From JBFXIE01 sp050176255 (GTDB taxonomy: Bacteria; Pseudomonadota; Gammaproteobacteria; Burkholderiales; Burkholderiaceae_C), in assembly GCF_050176255.1 (NCBI RefSeq), contig NZ_JBFXIE010000002.1: a DNA stretch of 64,000 nucleotides; one strand, 5' to 3'. The position numbers and the translations under genes were made by a program. Under the pieces are notes generated by a model, which was not told the origin of the DNA, ran no database searches, and was given only the letters and a program-made list of their open reading frames with translations. This document shows positions 50,291-57,428 of this stretch, piece after piece. Positions within the stretch are counted from its first letter, which is position 1. The number at the start of each line of letters is the position of its first letter.

Positions 50291-51124
50291 TCATGCGCTC
50301 TCGAAAGCCAGGACGATGGACGATTCATCCGCCGCCATCACGACGCGCGAGCGCACGCGCAGCCCTGATCGCGGCGCCGCAAATCCGACCATCTGCACGC
50401 CCGCGTCCAGCTGCGCGGACACCTCGTCGCCCAGTTCTCCGCGTGACACACGCGTGGCCCGCGCAGCCCAATGGTTGGCACCGGACGCCGGGGGCACGCC
50501 GGCTACCGGCAGCACGCGCACCGCGGTGGCCTTGCACAGGGCCTGCACGGGCATGCCAGGGCGCAGCCCCAGCAGCTCGGCGCTCTCTCGCGTAATGCGC
50601 GAGTACACATGCAGGCCGCGGGCTGCATCACCCGCAGCGCAATCCTCACTGCCAACGCGTGCGTCATCCGCACTACCCGCACACGACAGGTGCACGCGCA
50701 CCACCGGCCCGCTTGCCTGCAAGCCCTGCACGATGCAGGGCCATTGATTGCGCATGCTGGTGCGCAAGGCCAGGCGCGCGGCCGCCGCCTGGGCAAGCCC
50801 ACTGCCATCAAGCCGCTGCAACACCACGGCGCGCGCCTGCTGCATGGCATCGGCCGCGGCCAGCAGTTGCTCGCCTGCCGCCGTGAGCCGCGCGCCGCCG
50901 CCGCCCGCGCCGCCCACGACCCGCTCCACCAGCGCCACACCAGCCAGGTTGGTCAGGGTGTCCAGCGCCTGCCACGCTGCCTTGTAGCTCACGCCCACAG
51001 CCCGCGCCGCCTGCGAGATGGAGCCGCCCTGCCCTATCTGGCGCAGGATGTCGATGCGCTTGTCGGCCATGTCGTGGCGCAAGGCATCCAGAAACGAGGG
51101 ATGTTGGTGCATGGCCCGCATCAT
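50291..51124 (-). CDS. modE: Molybdate-responsive regulator ModE
   Basis: Represses molybdate uptake when Mo is sufficient. The roughly 277-residue product has the LysR-like winged helix (RIDILRQIGQGGSISQAARA, then VGVSYKAAWQALDTL) and the ModE signature ERVVGGAGGGGARLTAAG. Two Mop/TOBE domains follow (RLALRTSMRNQWPCIVQGLQ; then ARATRVSRGELGDEVSAQLD). The architecture matches full-length ModE. The start may be 51124, 51121 or 51112 (in-frame ATGs). It is divergent from modA across a perfect inverted repeat, so autoregulation and control of modABC are likely. Confidence 0.92.
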   Translation of the reverse strand: MMRAMHQHPSFLDALRHDMADKRIDILRQIGQGGSISQAARAVGVSYKAAWQALDTLTNLAGVALVERVVGGAGGGGARLTAAGEQLLAAADAMQQARAVVLQRLDGSGLAQAAAARLALRTSMRNQWPCIVQGLQASGPVVRVHLSCAGSADDARVGSEDCAAGDAARGLHVYSRITRESAELLGLRPGMPVQALCKATAVRVLPVAGVPPASGANHWAARATRVSRGELGDEVSAQLDAGVQMVGFAAPRSGLRVRSRVVMAADESSIVLAFESA

Positions 51125-51156
51125 GCCGCCCGCCGCAGGGCACTGGCTATACTGCC

Positions 51157-51179
51157 CGCTATTCATCAATGGAATAGCG
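51157..51179. promoter_or_regulatory. Predicted ModE box between modE and modA
   Basis: CGCTATTC-N7-GAATAGCG is a perfect 8-bp inverted repeat. The CGCTAT half-site resembles the E. coli ModE box halves (CGCTATATA). It ends 11 bases before the modA start, where binding would block transcription or translation initiation. Confidence 0.8.
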
Positions 51180-51190
51180 AGGTACTATCC

Positions 51191-51946
51191 ATGGCGGTTT
51201 CATCGATTGGCAGAAACATTGCGTACGTCGCGCTGCTGGCGGCCTCCACTGCGCACAGTGCCGAGGTCAATGTGGCCGTGGCAGCCAACTTCACTGCGCC
51301 CATGCAGCAGATTGCCGCGCAGTTCGAGCGGGAAACGGGCCACAAGGCCGTGTTGTCGTTTGGCGCCACGGGCAAGTTCTATGCGCAGATTGCCAACGGC
51401 GCGCCGTTTGGCGTGCTGCTGGCAGCCGACGACACCACACCCGAAAAGATCGCCCGCGAGGGCCTGGGCGATGGCGCCACGCGCTTCACCTACGCCATCG
51501 GCCGGCTGGTGCTGTGGAGCAAACAGGCCGGCTACGTGGATGCCGAGGGTAAGGTGCTGCAGCAAAGCGACTGGAGGCACATCGCCATCGCCAACCCCAG
51601 GCTGGCCCCTTACGGCCTGGCGGCCATGCAGACGCTGGACAAGCTGGGCCTGACGGCCCAGGTGCAGCCGCGCGTGGTCACCGGCGAGAACATCGGCCAG
51701 ACCTACCAGTTCGCCGCGTCGGGCAATGCGCAGCTGGGGTTTGTGGCACTGTCGCAGGTGATGGAAGGCGGCCGGCTGCGCGAGGGATCGGCCTGGGTGG
51801 TGCCCGCCAGCATGCACGAGCCCATCCGCCAGGACGCCATCGTGCTCAAGCCCGGCCAGGGCAACGCCGCCGCCGCTGCGCTGATGGACTACCTGCGCGG
51901 CGACAAGGCGCGCGCCATCATTCAGTCCTACGGCTATTCTTTTTGA
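51191..51946 (+). CDS. modA: Molybdate ABC transporter substrate-binding protein
   Basis: Periplasmic molybdate-binding protein, 251 residues. Signal peptide MAVSSIGRNIAYVALLAAST ends near AHSA, then EVNVAVAANFTAPMQQIAAQ, LSFGATGKFYAQIANGAPFG, LLAADDTTPEKIA, and ENIGQTYQFAASGNAQLGFVALSQ. The SxATGKxYAQI and AANF motifs hold the oxyanion-binding residues. The ATG at 51191 sits just past the ModE box; the frame remains open upstream only because it is antisense to modE. First gene of modABC. Confidence 0.95.
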   Translation: MAVSSIGRNIAYVALLAASTAHSAEVNVAVAANFTAPMQQIAAQFERETGHKAVLSFGATGKFYAQIANGAPFGVLLAADDTTPEKIAREGLGDGATRFTYAIGRLVLWSKQAGYVDAEGKVLQQSDWRHIAIANPRLAPYGLAAMQTLDKLGLTAQVQPRVVTGENIGQTYQFAASGNAQLGFVALSQVMEGGRLREGSAWVVPASMHEPIRQDAIVLKPGQGNAAAAALMDYLRGDKARAIIQSYGYSF

Positions 51947-52043
51947 AGCACTCAGCGCTTATTCCAACTGGGCTGCGGGCGGATTTCATGCTTGAACCCA
52001 CCCACAGACCTGCTCCACACCCGCCGAGCTCCACACAACTGCA

Positions 52044-52727
52044 ATGCCCCTTCTGCCACTGTCCCCGCAAGACTGGGCCGCCATCTGGCTCACGCTGAAG
52101 CTGGCGGGCACCACCACCGTGCTGCTACTGATGCTGTGCACGCCGCTGGCCTGGTGGCTGGCGCACACGCCATCGCGCTGGCGCGGCCCGGTGGGCGCCG
52201 TGGTGGCGCTGCCGCTGGTGCTGCCGCCCACGGTGATCGGCTTTTACCTGCTGGTCAGCATGGGGCCGAGCGGCGCCATCGGACGATTGACCGAGGCTTT
52301 GGGCCTGGGGCGGCTGCCGTTCACCTTCCCGGGGCTGGTGGTCGGCTCCCTCGTGTATTCACTGCCATTCGCCGTACAGCCGTTGCAACGCGCCTTCGAG
52401 GCGCTGGGCCGCAGGCCGCTGGAGGTCGCGGCCACCCTGGGTGCCAGCCCGCTGAACCGGTTTTTCACGGTCGCCCTGCCCCTGACGCTGCCGGGCTTCG
52501 TCACGGCAACCATCCTGAGCTTTGCGCATACGGTGGGCGAATTCGGCGTGGTACTCATGCTGGGCGGCAACATCCCTGGCGTGACGCGCGTGGTGTCGGT
52601 GCAGATCTACGACCATGTGGAGGCCATGCAATACGCCCAGGCGCACTGGCTGGCCGGCGGCATGGTGGCGTTTTCCTTCGTGGTATTGCTGCTGCTGCAC
52701 TGGCTGCAGCCCAAGGGGACGCGATGA
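52044..52727 (+). CDS. modB: Molybdate ABC transporter permease
   Basis: A 227-residue inner-membrane permease with about five or six helices and the ModB pattern: IWLTLKLAGTTTVLLLMLCT near the N-terminus, VVALPLVLPPTVIGFYLLVS, LPFAVQPLQRAFEALGRRPL and the EAA-loop ATLGASPLNRFFTVALPLTL. It starts 97 bases after modA and overlaps modC by 4 bases (ATGA). Confidence 0.95.
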   Translation: MPLLPLSPQDWAAIWLTLKLAGTTTVLLLMLCTPLAWWLAHTPSRWRGPVGAVVALPLVLPPTVIGFYLLVSMGPSGAIGRLTEALGLGRLPFTFPGLVVGSLVYSLPFAVQPLQRAFEALGRRPLEVAATLGASPLNRFFTVALPLTLPGFVTATILSFAHTVGEFGVVLMLGGNIPGVTRVVSVQIYDHVEAMQYAQAHWLAGGMVAFSFVVLLLLHWLQPKGTR

Positions 52728-53821
52728 CATCAGCACAAGGCATCCAGGCCCAATTGGTGTTGGAGCGCGCCGATTTCACGCTGGATGTGCAGTTACAGCT
52801 GCCGGGCCATGGCGTGACGGCGCTGTTCGGCCCCTCGGGCTGCGGCAAGACCACCTGCCTGCGCGCGCTGGCAGGGCTGGAGCGTGCGCGCGGCAGCGTG
52901 CGGGTCAACGGCGAGACTTGGCAAGACGATGGCCAACCAGGCGCCAGCGGGCAGTGGCGCCCCACGCACCAGCGCGCGCTGGGTTACGTGTTTCAGGAGG
53001 CCAGCCTGTTTGCGCACCTGAACGTGCGCCGCAACATGGAATACGGCCTGCGCCGCCAGCCCCTGTCGCGCCGGCGCGTATCGCTGGATCAGTCCGTCGA
53101 ACTGCTGGGCCTGGGCGCCCTGCTGCCGCGCATGCCTCACACCCTGTCGGGCGGCGAGCGCCAGCGCGTGGCCATCGCGCGCGCCCTGGCCACCAGCCCG
53201 CGGGTGCTGCTGATGGACGAACCCCTGGCCGCGCTGGACGCAGCGCGCAAGGCCGAAGTCATGCCCTACCTGGAGCGCCTGCAGCGCAGCCTTGACATTC
53301 CCGTGATTTATGTCAGCCACTCGCCTGACGAAGTGGCGCGCCTGGCCTCTCACCTGGTGCTGATGCAAGCCGGCCGCGTCACCGCCCAAGGGCCCACGGC
53401 CGAGCTCATGGCGCGCCTGGATCTACCCCTGGCGCACGGTGACGCAGCCGCCGCGCTGGTGCACGGCCGCGTGCTGACGTACGACGCGCACGACCAACTG
53501 CTTACGGTGGCCATCAACGGCGGACAGATCCAGCTGGCCAGCAGCCGCCCCCGCGCCACGGGCGAGACCGTGCGCCTGCGCGTGCTGGCACGTGACGTGA
53601 GCCTGGCACGCACGCGCGCTGCAGACAGCAGCATCCTGAACCTGCTGCCCGCGCGCATCACCCAACTGGCCGACGACGGCCCGGGCCAGGTGCTGGCAGC
53701 GCTAGACGTAGCGGGCATCACGCTGCTGGCGCGCATCACCCTGCGCTCATGCCGCACGCTGGCGCTGGCCGTGGGCGACGCGGTGTTCGCCCAGGTCAAG
53801 GGTGTGGCGCTGGTGGATTGA
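52724..53821 (+). CDS. modC: Molybdate ABC transporter ATP-binding protein
   Basis: A 365-residue ATPase with a regulatory tail. Walker A FGPSGCGKTTCLRALAGL, Q-loop YVFQEASLFAHL, signature LSGGERQRVAIARALAT, Walker B VLLMDEPLAALD and H-loop YVSHSPDEV are all normal. The C-terminal Mop/TOBE domain (SSILNLLPARITQLADDGPG, then VLAALDVAG) is diagnostic for ModC and may sense molybdate. It is convergent with tupA, 48 bases away. Confidence 0.96.
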   Translation: MTSAQGIQAQLVLERADFTLDVQLQLPGHGVTALFGPSGCGKTTCLRALAGLERARGSVRVNGETWQDDGQPGASGQWRPTHQRALGYVFQEASLFAHLNVRRNMEYGLRRQPLSRRRVSLDQSVELLGLGALLPRMPHTLSGGERQRVAIARALATSPRVLLMDEPLAALDAARKAEVMPYLERLQRSLDIPVIYVSHSPDEVARLASHLVLMQAGRVTAQGPTAELMARLDLPLAHGDAAAALVHGRVLTYDAHDQLLTVAINGGQIQLASSRPRATGETVRLRVLARDVSLARTRAADSSILNLLPARITQLADDGPGQVLAALDVAGITLLARITLRSCRTLALAVGDAVFAQVKGVALVD

Positions 53822-53869
53822 GCCGATTGGATTAATGGCGGTCGAGGGTTATTGGGGGTCAGATTCCAA

Positions 53870-54697
53870 TTAACGCTGGTCAGCGTTGGGGAAGAACAGC
53901 TGCTCGCCGTTGATCTTGTAGCTGGCAATGACGTTCTGGCCCGCGGGCGAGATCACCCAGTCCACAAACTTTTGCGCCTCGGCCTGCTTGACGTGCGGAT
54001 GCTTGGCGGGGTTGACCAGCATCACGCCGTACTGATTGAACAGGCGCTTGTCACCCTCCACCAGCACCGCCAGGTTGTCGCGGTTCTTGAAGTTGAGCCA
54101 GGTGCCGCGGTCCGACAGCACGTACGCGCCGCTGGAGGCCGCGATGTTCAGCGCCGGGCCCATGCCGCAGCCGCATTCCTTGTAGCCGTTGCCCTTCACG
54201 CCGTCAGTGGCGATCTTCCAGTAGCGCAGTTCGGCCGCATGGGTGCCGCTCTTGTCGCCACGCGAGACAAATTCGGCATTGGCCGCGGCAATCTTCTTGA
54301 GTGCGACGCCGATGTCGTTGCCCTTGGTGGCGGCCGGGTCGCCCTTGCCGCCCACGAGGATGAAGTCGTTGTACATGACCGGGTAGCGCTTCACGCCCCA
54401 GCCGTCGGCCACAAACTTTTCTTCAGCCACCTGGTCGTGCACAAACAGCACGTCGGCGTCGCCGCGCCGCGCCATATCCAGCGCCTGGCCGGTGCCCACG
54501 GCCACCACTTTTACATCGATGCCGGTGGCCTGCTTGAAGGCCGGCAGCAGGTGGGTGAACAGGCCCGACTGCTCGGTGGAGGTGGTCGAGGCCATGGTGA
54601 TGGCCTGCGCCGCAGCGCTGCCGTATGCTACAAAAGCAATAGCTGCTACCGCAGTCTGTGTAAGCGCTAGAGGCCAAAAATGCTTGTGATTATTCAT
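53870..54697 (-). CDS. tupA: Tungstate ABC transporter substrate-binding protein
   Basis: Periplasmic tungstate-binding protein of 275 residues. After the signal peptide comes the TupA hallmark ITMASTTSTEQSGLFTHLLP, then VVAVGTGQALDMARRGDADV, FVHDQVAEEKFVADGWG and EFVSRGDKSGTHAAELRYWK. TTSTEQSG distinguishes TupA from WtpA and ModA. The signal peptide region is encoded by a repeat element. AGGAG lies 7 bases before the ATG, which overlaps the tupC stop by 4 bases. It is the last gene of tupBCA. Confidence 0.95.
   Translation of the reverse strand: MNNHKHFWPLALTQTAVAAIAFVAYGSAAAQAITMASTTSTEQSGLFTHLLPAFKQATGIDVKVVAVGTGQALDMARRGDADVLFVHDQVAEEKFVADGWGVKRYPVMYNDFILVGGKGDPAATKGNDIGVALKKIAAANAEFVSRGDKSGTHAAELRYWKIATDGVKGNGYKECGCGMGPALNIAASSGAYVLSDRGTWLNFKNRDNLAVLVEGDKRLFNQYGVMLVNPAKHPHVKQAEAQKFVDWVISPAGQNVIASYKINGEQLFFPNADQR
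54639..54680 (-). repeat. Palindromic repeat copy encoding part of the TupA signal peptide
   Basis: On the plus strand ATAGCTGCTACCGC and, later, AAGCGCTAGAGGCCAAAAA match both arms of the family, with a GCTACAAAAGC tail just outside. Read on the minus strand it encodes TupA residues 6-20 (HFWPLALTQTAVAAI). Confidence 0.75.
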
Positions 54698-55470
54698 GCT
54701 ATTTCTCCTTTGACGAACAGACGGGCGGCCTCCGGCAGGGGGCCATTGAAAAAGTCGTGCACGGGCAAGTCAGCCAGGATGCGGCCGTGCTCCAGGTAAA
54801 TGACGCGGCTGGCCAGGCGCTTGACCTGGCCCAGGTTGTGGCTGCTGAAGACCGTGGTCAGCGGCTGCTGCGGGCCGGCGTTGCCGTGGCTGGCGGCAAA
54901 GTCGGCCATCAGCGCTTCGATCTCGCGCTTGGCATGCGGATCCAGGCTGGCGGTGGGCTCGTCCAGCAGCAGCACGTCGGGCCGCAGTGCCCAGGCGCGC
55001 GCAAAGGCCAGGCGCTGCTGCTGCCCGCCCGACAAGGTGCGCGCGTTCTGCCGGGCAATGGCCTGCAGCCCCACGCGCTGCAGCGCCGCTGCCGCCTGCG
55101 CCCGCGCCTGCTGCCAGCGCACGCGCCGCAGCCACAGACCCAGCGCCACGTTGTTCAGCGCGCTGGTGCGCAGCACAAACGGTCGCTGGAAAACCATGGC
55201 CACGCGCGGGGCTCCATCGCGGCGCAGCTGCCCCGCGCTGGGGCGCACCAGACCATGCAGCGTGCGCAGCAGCGTGCTCTTGCCGCTGCCGTTGGAGCCG
55301 ATGAGGGCCACGCGCTCGCCGGGCAGCACGCGCAGGTTCACGTCCGTCAGCGCCTGTACCGCACCGTAGCGCACGGTCAGGTCGCGCAGGGCAAACAACG
55401 GTGGATCAATGGCGCACGCTTGCTCAGAGCTATGCGCCCGGCGCAGGGCTTGCGACGGCAGCGCGCTCAT
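54694..55470 (-). CDS. tupC: Tungstate ABC transporter ATP-binding protein
   Basis: A 258-residue ATPase: Walker A IGSNGSGKSTLLRTLHGL, Q-loop MVFQRPFVLRTS, signature LSGGQQQRLAFARAWAL, Walker B VLLLDEPTASLDP and H-loop FSSHNLGQVKRL. There is no C-terminal Mop domain, unlike ModC, as expected for TupC. Start 55470 (MSALPSQALRR) overlaps the tupB stop by 4 bases; the longer frame upstream is antisense reading through tupB. Confidence 0.92.
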   Translation of the reverse strand: MSALPSQALRRAHSSEQACAIDPPLFALRDLTVRYGAVQALTDVNLRVLPGERVALIGSNGSGKSTLLRTLHGLVRPSAGQLRRDGAPRVAMVFQRPFVLRTSALNNVALGLWLRRVRWQQARAQAAAALQRVGLQAIARQNARTLSGGQQQRLAFARAWALRPDVLLLDEPTASLDPHAKREIEALMADFAASHGNAGPQQPLTTVFSSHNLGQVKRLASRVIYLEHGRILADLPVHDFFNGPLPEAARLFVKGEIA

Positions 55471-56204
55471 GCGGCCACCCCGGTCAGGCCGCCCACAGCC
55501 GCACCATCGACGCGCTCGCGCCAGCGCCGCAGCAACGCAATGCCCAGGTTGAGCAGCAACACCACGACCAGCAGCACCAGACCCAGCGCCAGCGCCAGCG
55601 GCAGGTCGCCCTTGCTGGTCTCCAGCGCGATGGCGGTGGTCATGACGCGGGTGAAGCCGTCGATATTGCCGCCCACGATCATCACCGCGCCCACCTCCGA
55701 GATGGCGCGGCCAAAGGCGGCGATCAGCACCGTGAGCAACGCGTAGCGCTCGTCCCAGGCGATCAACAGCGCCCGCAGCAAGGTGCCCGCGCCCAGCGAG
55801 CGCAGCTGTTCGCCATGCACGCGCTCCACGTCCTCGACCACCTGGCGCGTGAGCGCAGTGACCACCGGCAGCACCAGCAGCGCCTGCGCCAGCACCATGG
55901 CCTTGAACGAAAACAGCCAGCCCAGACTGCCCAGAGGCCCGGTGCGCGACAGCAGCAGGTACACGCCCAACCCCACCAGCACCGAAGGCACGGCCAGCAG
56001 CGTGTTGAGCACCGCGAGCGCCGCATCGCGCCCGGCAAAGCGCGCCACGCCCAACCAGGCCCCCAGCAAGATGCCGGCACCGAAAGCCAACAGGCAGGCT
56101 GTGGCGCTGACGGACAGCGAGCGCATGACGATGGTCCACAAGGCAGCGTCGGCGGAAGTGATGAGTTGCAGCGCCGTGGCGACGCTTTGGGAGATGGTGG
56201 ACAT
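55467..56204 (-). CDS. tupB: Tungstate ABC transporter permease
   Basis: A 245-residue permease, first gene of tupBCA. About six helices, beginning TIVMRSLSVSATACLLAFGA, with ALAVLNTLLAVPSVLVGLGV, YLLLSRTGPLGSLGWLFS and the EAA-like RSLGAGTLLRALLIAWDERY, then FGRAISEVGAVMIVGGNIDG, which is characteristic of TupB/WtpB permeases. It is divergent from a ModE-like regulator 49 bases away. Confidence 0.93.
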   Translation of the reverse strand: MSTISQSVATALQLITSADAALWTIVMRSLSVSATACLLAFGAGILLGAWLGVARFAGRDAALAVLNTLLAVPSVLVGLGVYLLLSRTGPLGSLGWLFSFKAMVLAQALLVLPVVTALTRQVVEDVERVHGEQLRSLGAGTLLRALLIAWDERYALLTVLIAAFGRAISEVGAVMIVGGNIDGFTRVMTTAIALETSKGDLPLALALGLVLLVVVLLLNLGIALLRRWRERVDGAAVGGLTGVAA

Positions 56205-56212
56205 GGGTGGGC

Positions 56213-56244
56213 TATCGTATGCAGCAATGCAATCCCCGGCGATA
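56213..56244. promoter_or_regulatory. Candidate operator between tupB and its divergent regulator
   Basis: TATCG (56213) and CGATA (56240) form a spaced inverted repeat across most of the 49-base divergent spacer. The arms are short, so this is only a candidate site for the neighbouring regulator. Confidence 0.3.
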
Positions 56245-56253
56245 TGAACACCT

Positions 56254-57384
56254 GTGCATAGGATCCAACTCCACTACACGCTCGACCGCGACGCGGGCGA
56301 CGCGCTGATCCGTAATCCCCTGCTCGACATGCTGCAGGCCGTAGCCCAGCAGGGCTCCATCTCGGGCGCGGCGCGGGCGCTGGATCTGTCGTATCGCCAT
56401 GTCTGGGGCGCGCTCAAGCGCTGGGAAGAGCAGCTGGGCAGCGAGCTCATCATCTGGGGCAAGGGACAGTCCGCGCAGCTCAGTGAATTTGGCACCAAGC
56501 TGCTGTGGGCCGAGCGCCAGGCACAGGCGCGGCTGGCACCGCAGATCGAAGCCCTGCGCGCCGACCTGGAGCGCGCGTTTGCCGTGGCGTTCGACGAACA
56601 CGCCCATGTGCTCACGCTGTACGCGAGCCACGACGATGCGCTGTCGGTGCTGCGCGCCTTCGCCACCGCGCCCGCGCATGCAGGCCAGGGCGGCGCGCTG
56701 CACCTGGACATCCGCTTCACGGGAAGCGTGGATGCGATCCGCGCGCTCAACGAAGGGCGCTGCACCATCGCCGGTTTTCACACGCTGGAAGAACCCGCCC
56801 GGGATTCGCTGGCCGCGCAGACCTACCGCCCGCTGCTGCAGCCGGGCCTGCACAAGGTGATTGGCTTTGCGCGGCGCACGCAGGGCCTGATCGTGGCGCG
56901 CGGCAATCCGCTGGGTCTCACATCGCTGGCCGACGTGGCGCGCACGGGCGCGCGCTTTGTCAACCGGCCGCTAGGCACGGGCACGCGCGTGCTGCTGACC
57001 GACCTGCTGGCGCAGGCGGGACTGGAGAGCGGCGACATCGACGGCTACGACCGTGACGAGCCCTCGCACGCCGCGCTGGCGCAGGCCATCGCGGCCGGCA
57101 GTGCCGACGTGGGCATGGGCATTGAGCTGGCGGCGCGCGCGCGCGGGCTGGACTTCGTGCCGCTGGTGCACGAGCGCTACCACCTGGCCTGCCTCAAGTC
57201 CAGTCTGGAGCAGCCAGCCACGCGGGCGCTGCGCGAGCTGTTGCAGACCCCCGCGTGGCAACGGCGCATGGCCGCCATGCCGGGATATGCGCCCATGCAC
57301 TGCGGCGAGGTGCTGGCCATGAGCCGTGTGCTGCCGTGGTGGAACTTTGCACGCCGCAGGGCTGCGGCCACGCCCGCGCGTTGA
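56254..57384 (+). CDS. ModE-type HTH regulator fused to a periplasmic-binding-like domain, probable tup regulator
   Basis: A 376-residue protein. Residues ~20-90 are a ModE/LysR-like winged helix (LLDMLQAVAQQGSISGAARA, then LDLSYRHVWGALKRWEEQLG). From about residue 115 it has a substrate-binding-like domain related to ModA/TupA-type proteins (PBP-like): LTLYASHDDALSVL, LHLDIRFTGSVDAIRALNEG, CTIAGFHTLEE and RPLGTGTRVLLTDLLAQAG. There is no signal peptide, so the domain acts as a cytoplasmic effector sensor. Divergent position makes control of tupBCA by tungstate or molybdate likely. GTG start at 56254 with a weak ribosome site. Confidence 0.85.
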   Translation: MHRIQLHYTLDRDAGDALIRNPLLDMLQAVAQQGSISGAARALDLSYRHVWGALKRWEEQLGSELIIWGKGQSAQLSEFGTKLLWAERQAQARLAPQIEALRADLERAFAVAFDEHAHVLTLYASHDDALSVLRAFATAPAHAGQGGALHLDIRFTGSVDAIRALNEGRCTIAGFHTLEEPARDSLAAQTYRPLLQPGLHKVIGFARRTQGLIVARGNPLGLTSLADVARTGARFVNRPLGTGTRVLLTDLLAQAGLESGDIDGYDRDEPSHAALAQAIAAGSADVGMGIELAARARGLDFVPLVHERYHLACLKSSLEQPATRALRELLQTPAWQRRMAAMPGYAPMHCGEVLAMSRVLPWWNFARRRAAATPAR

Positions 57385-57428
57385 GGGTGGCCTGCAGGCG
57401 CGGTGCCGGGCTGCAGCGGCGTTTTGAA

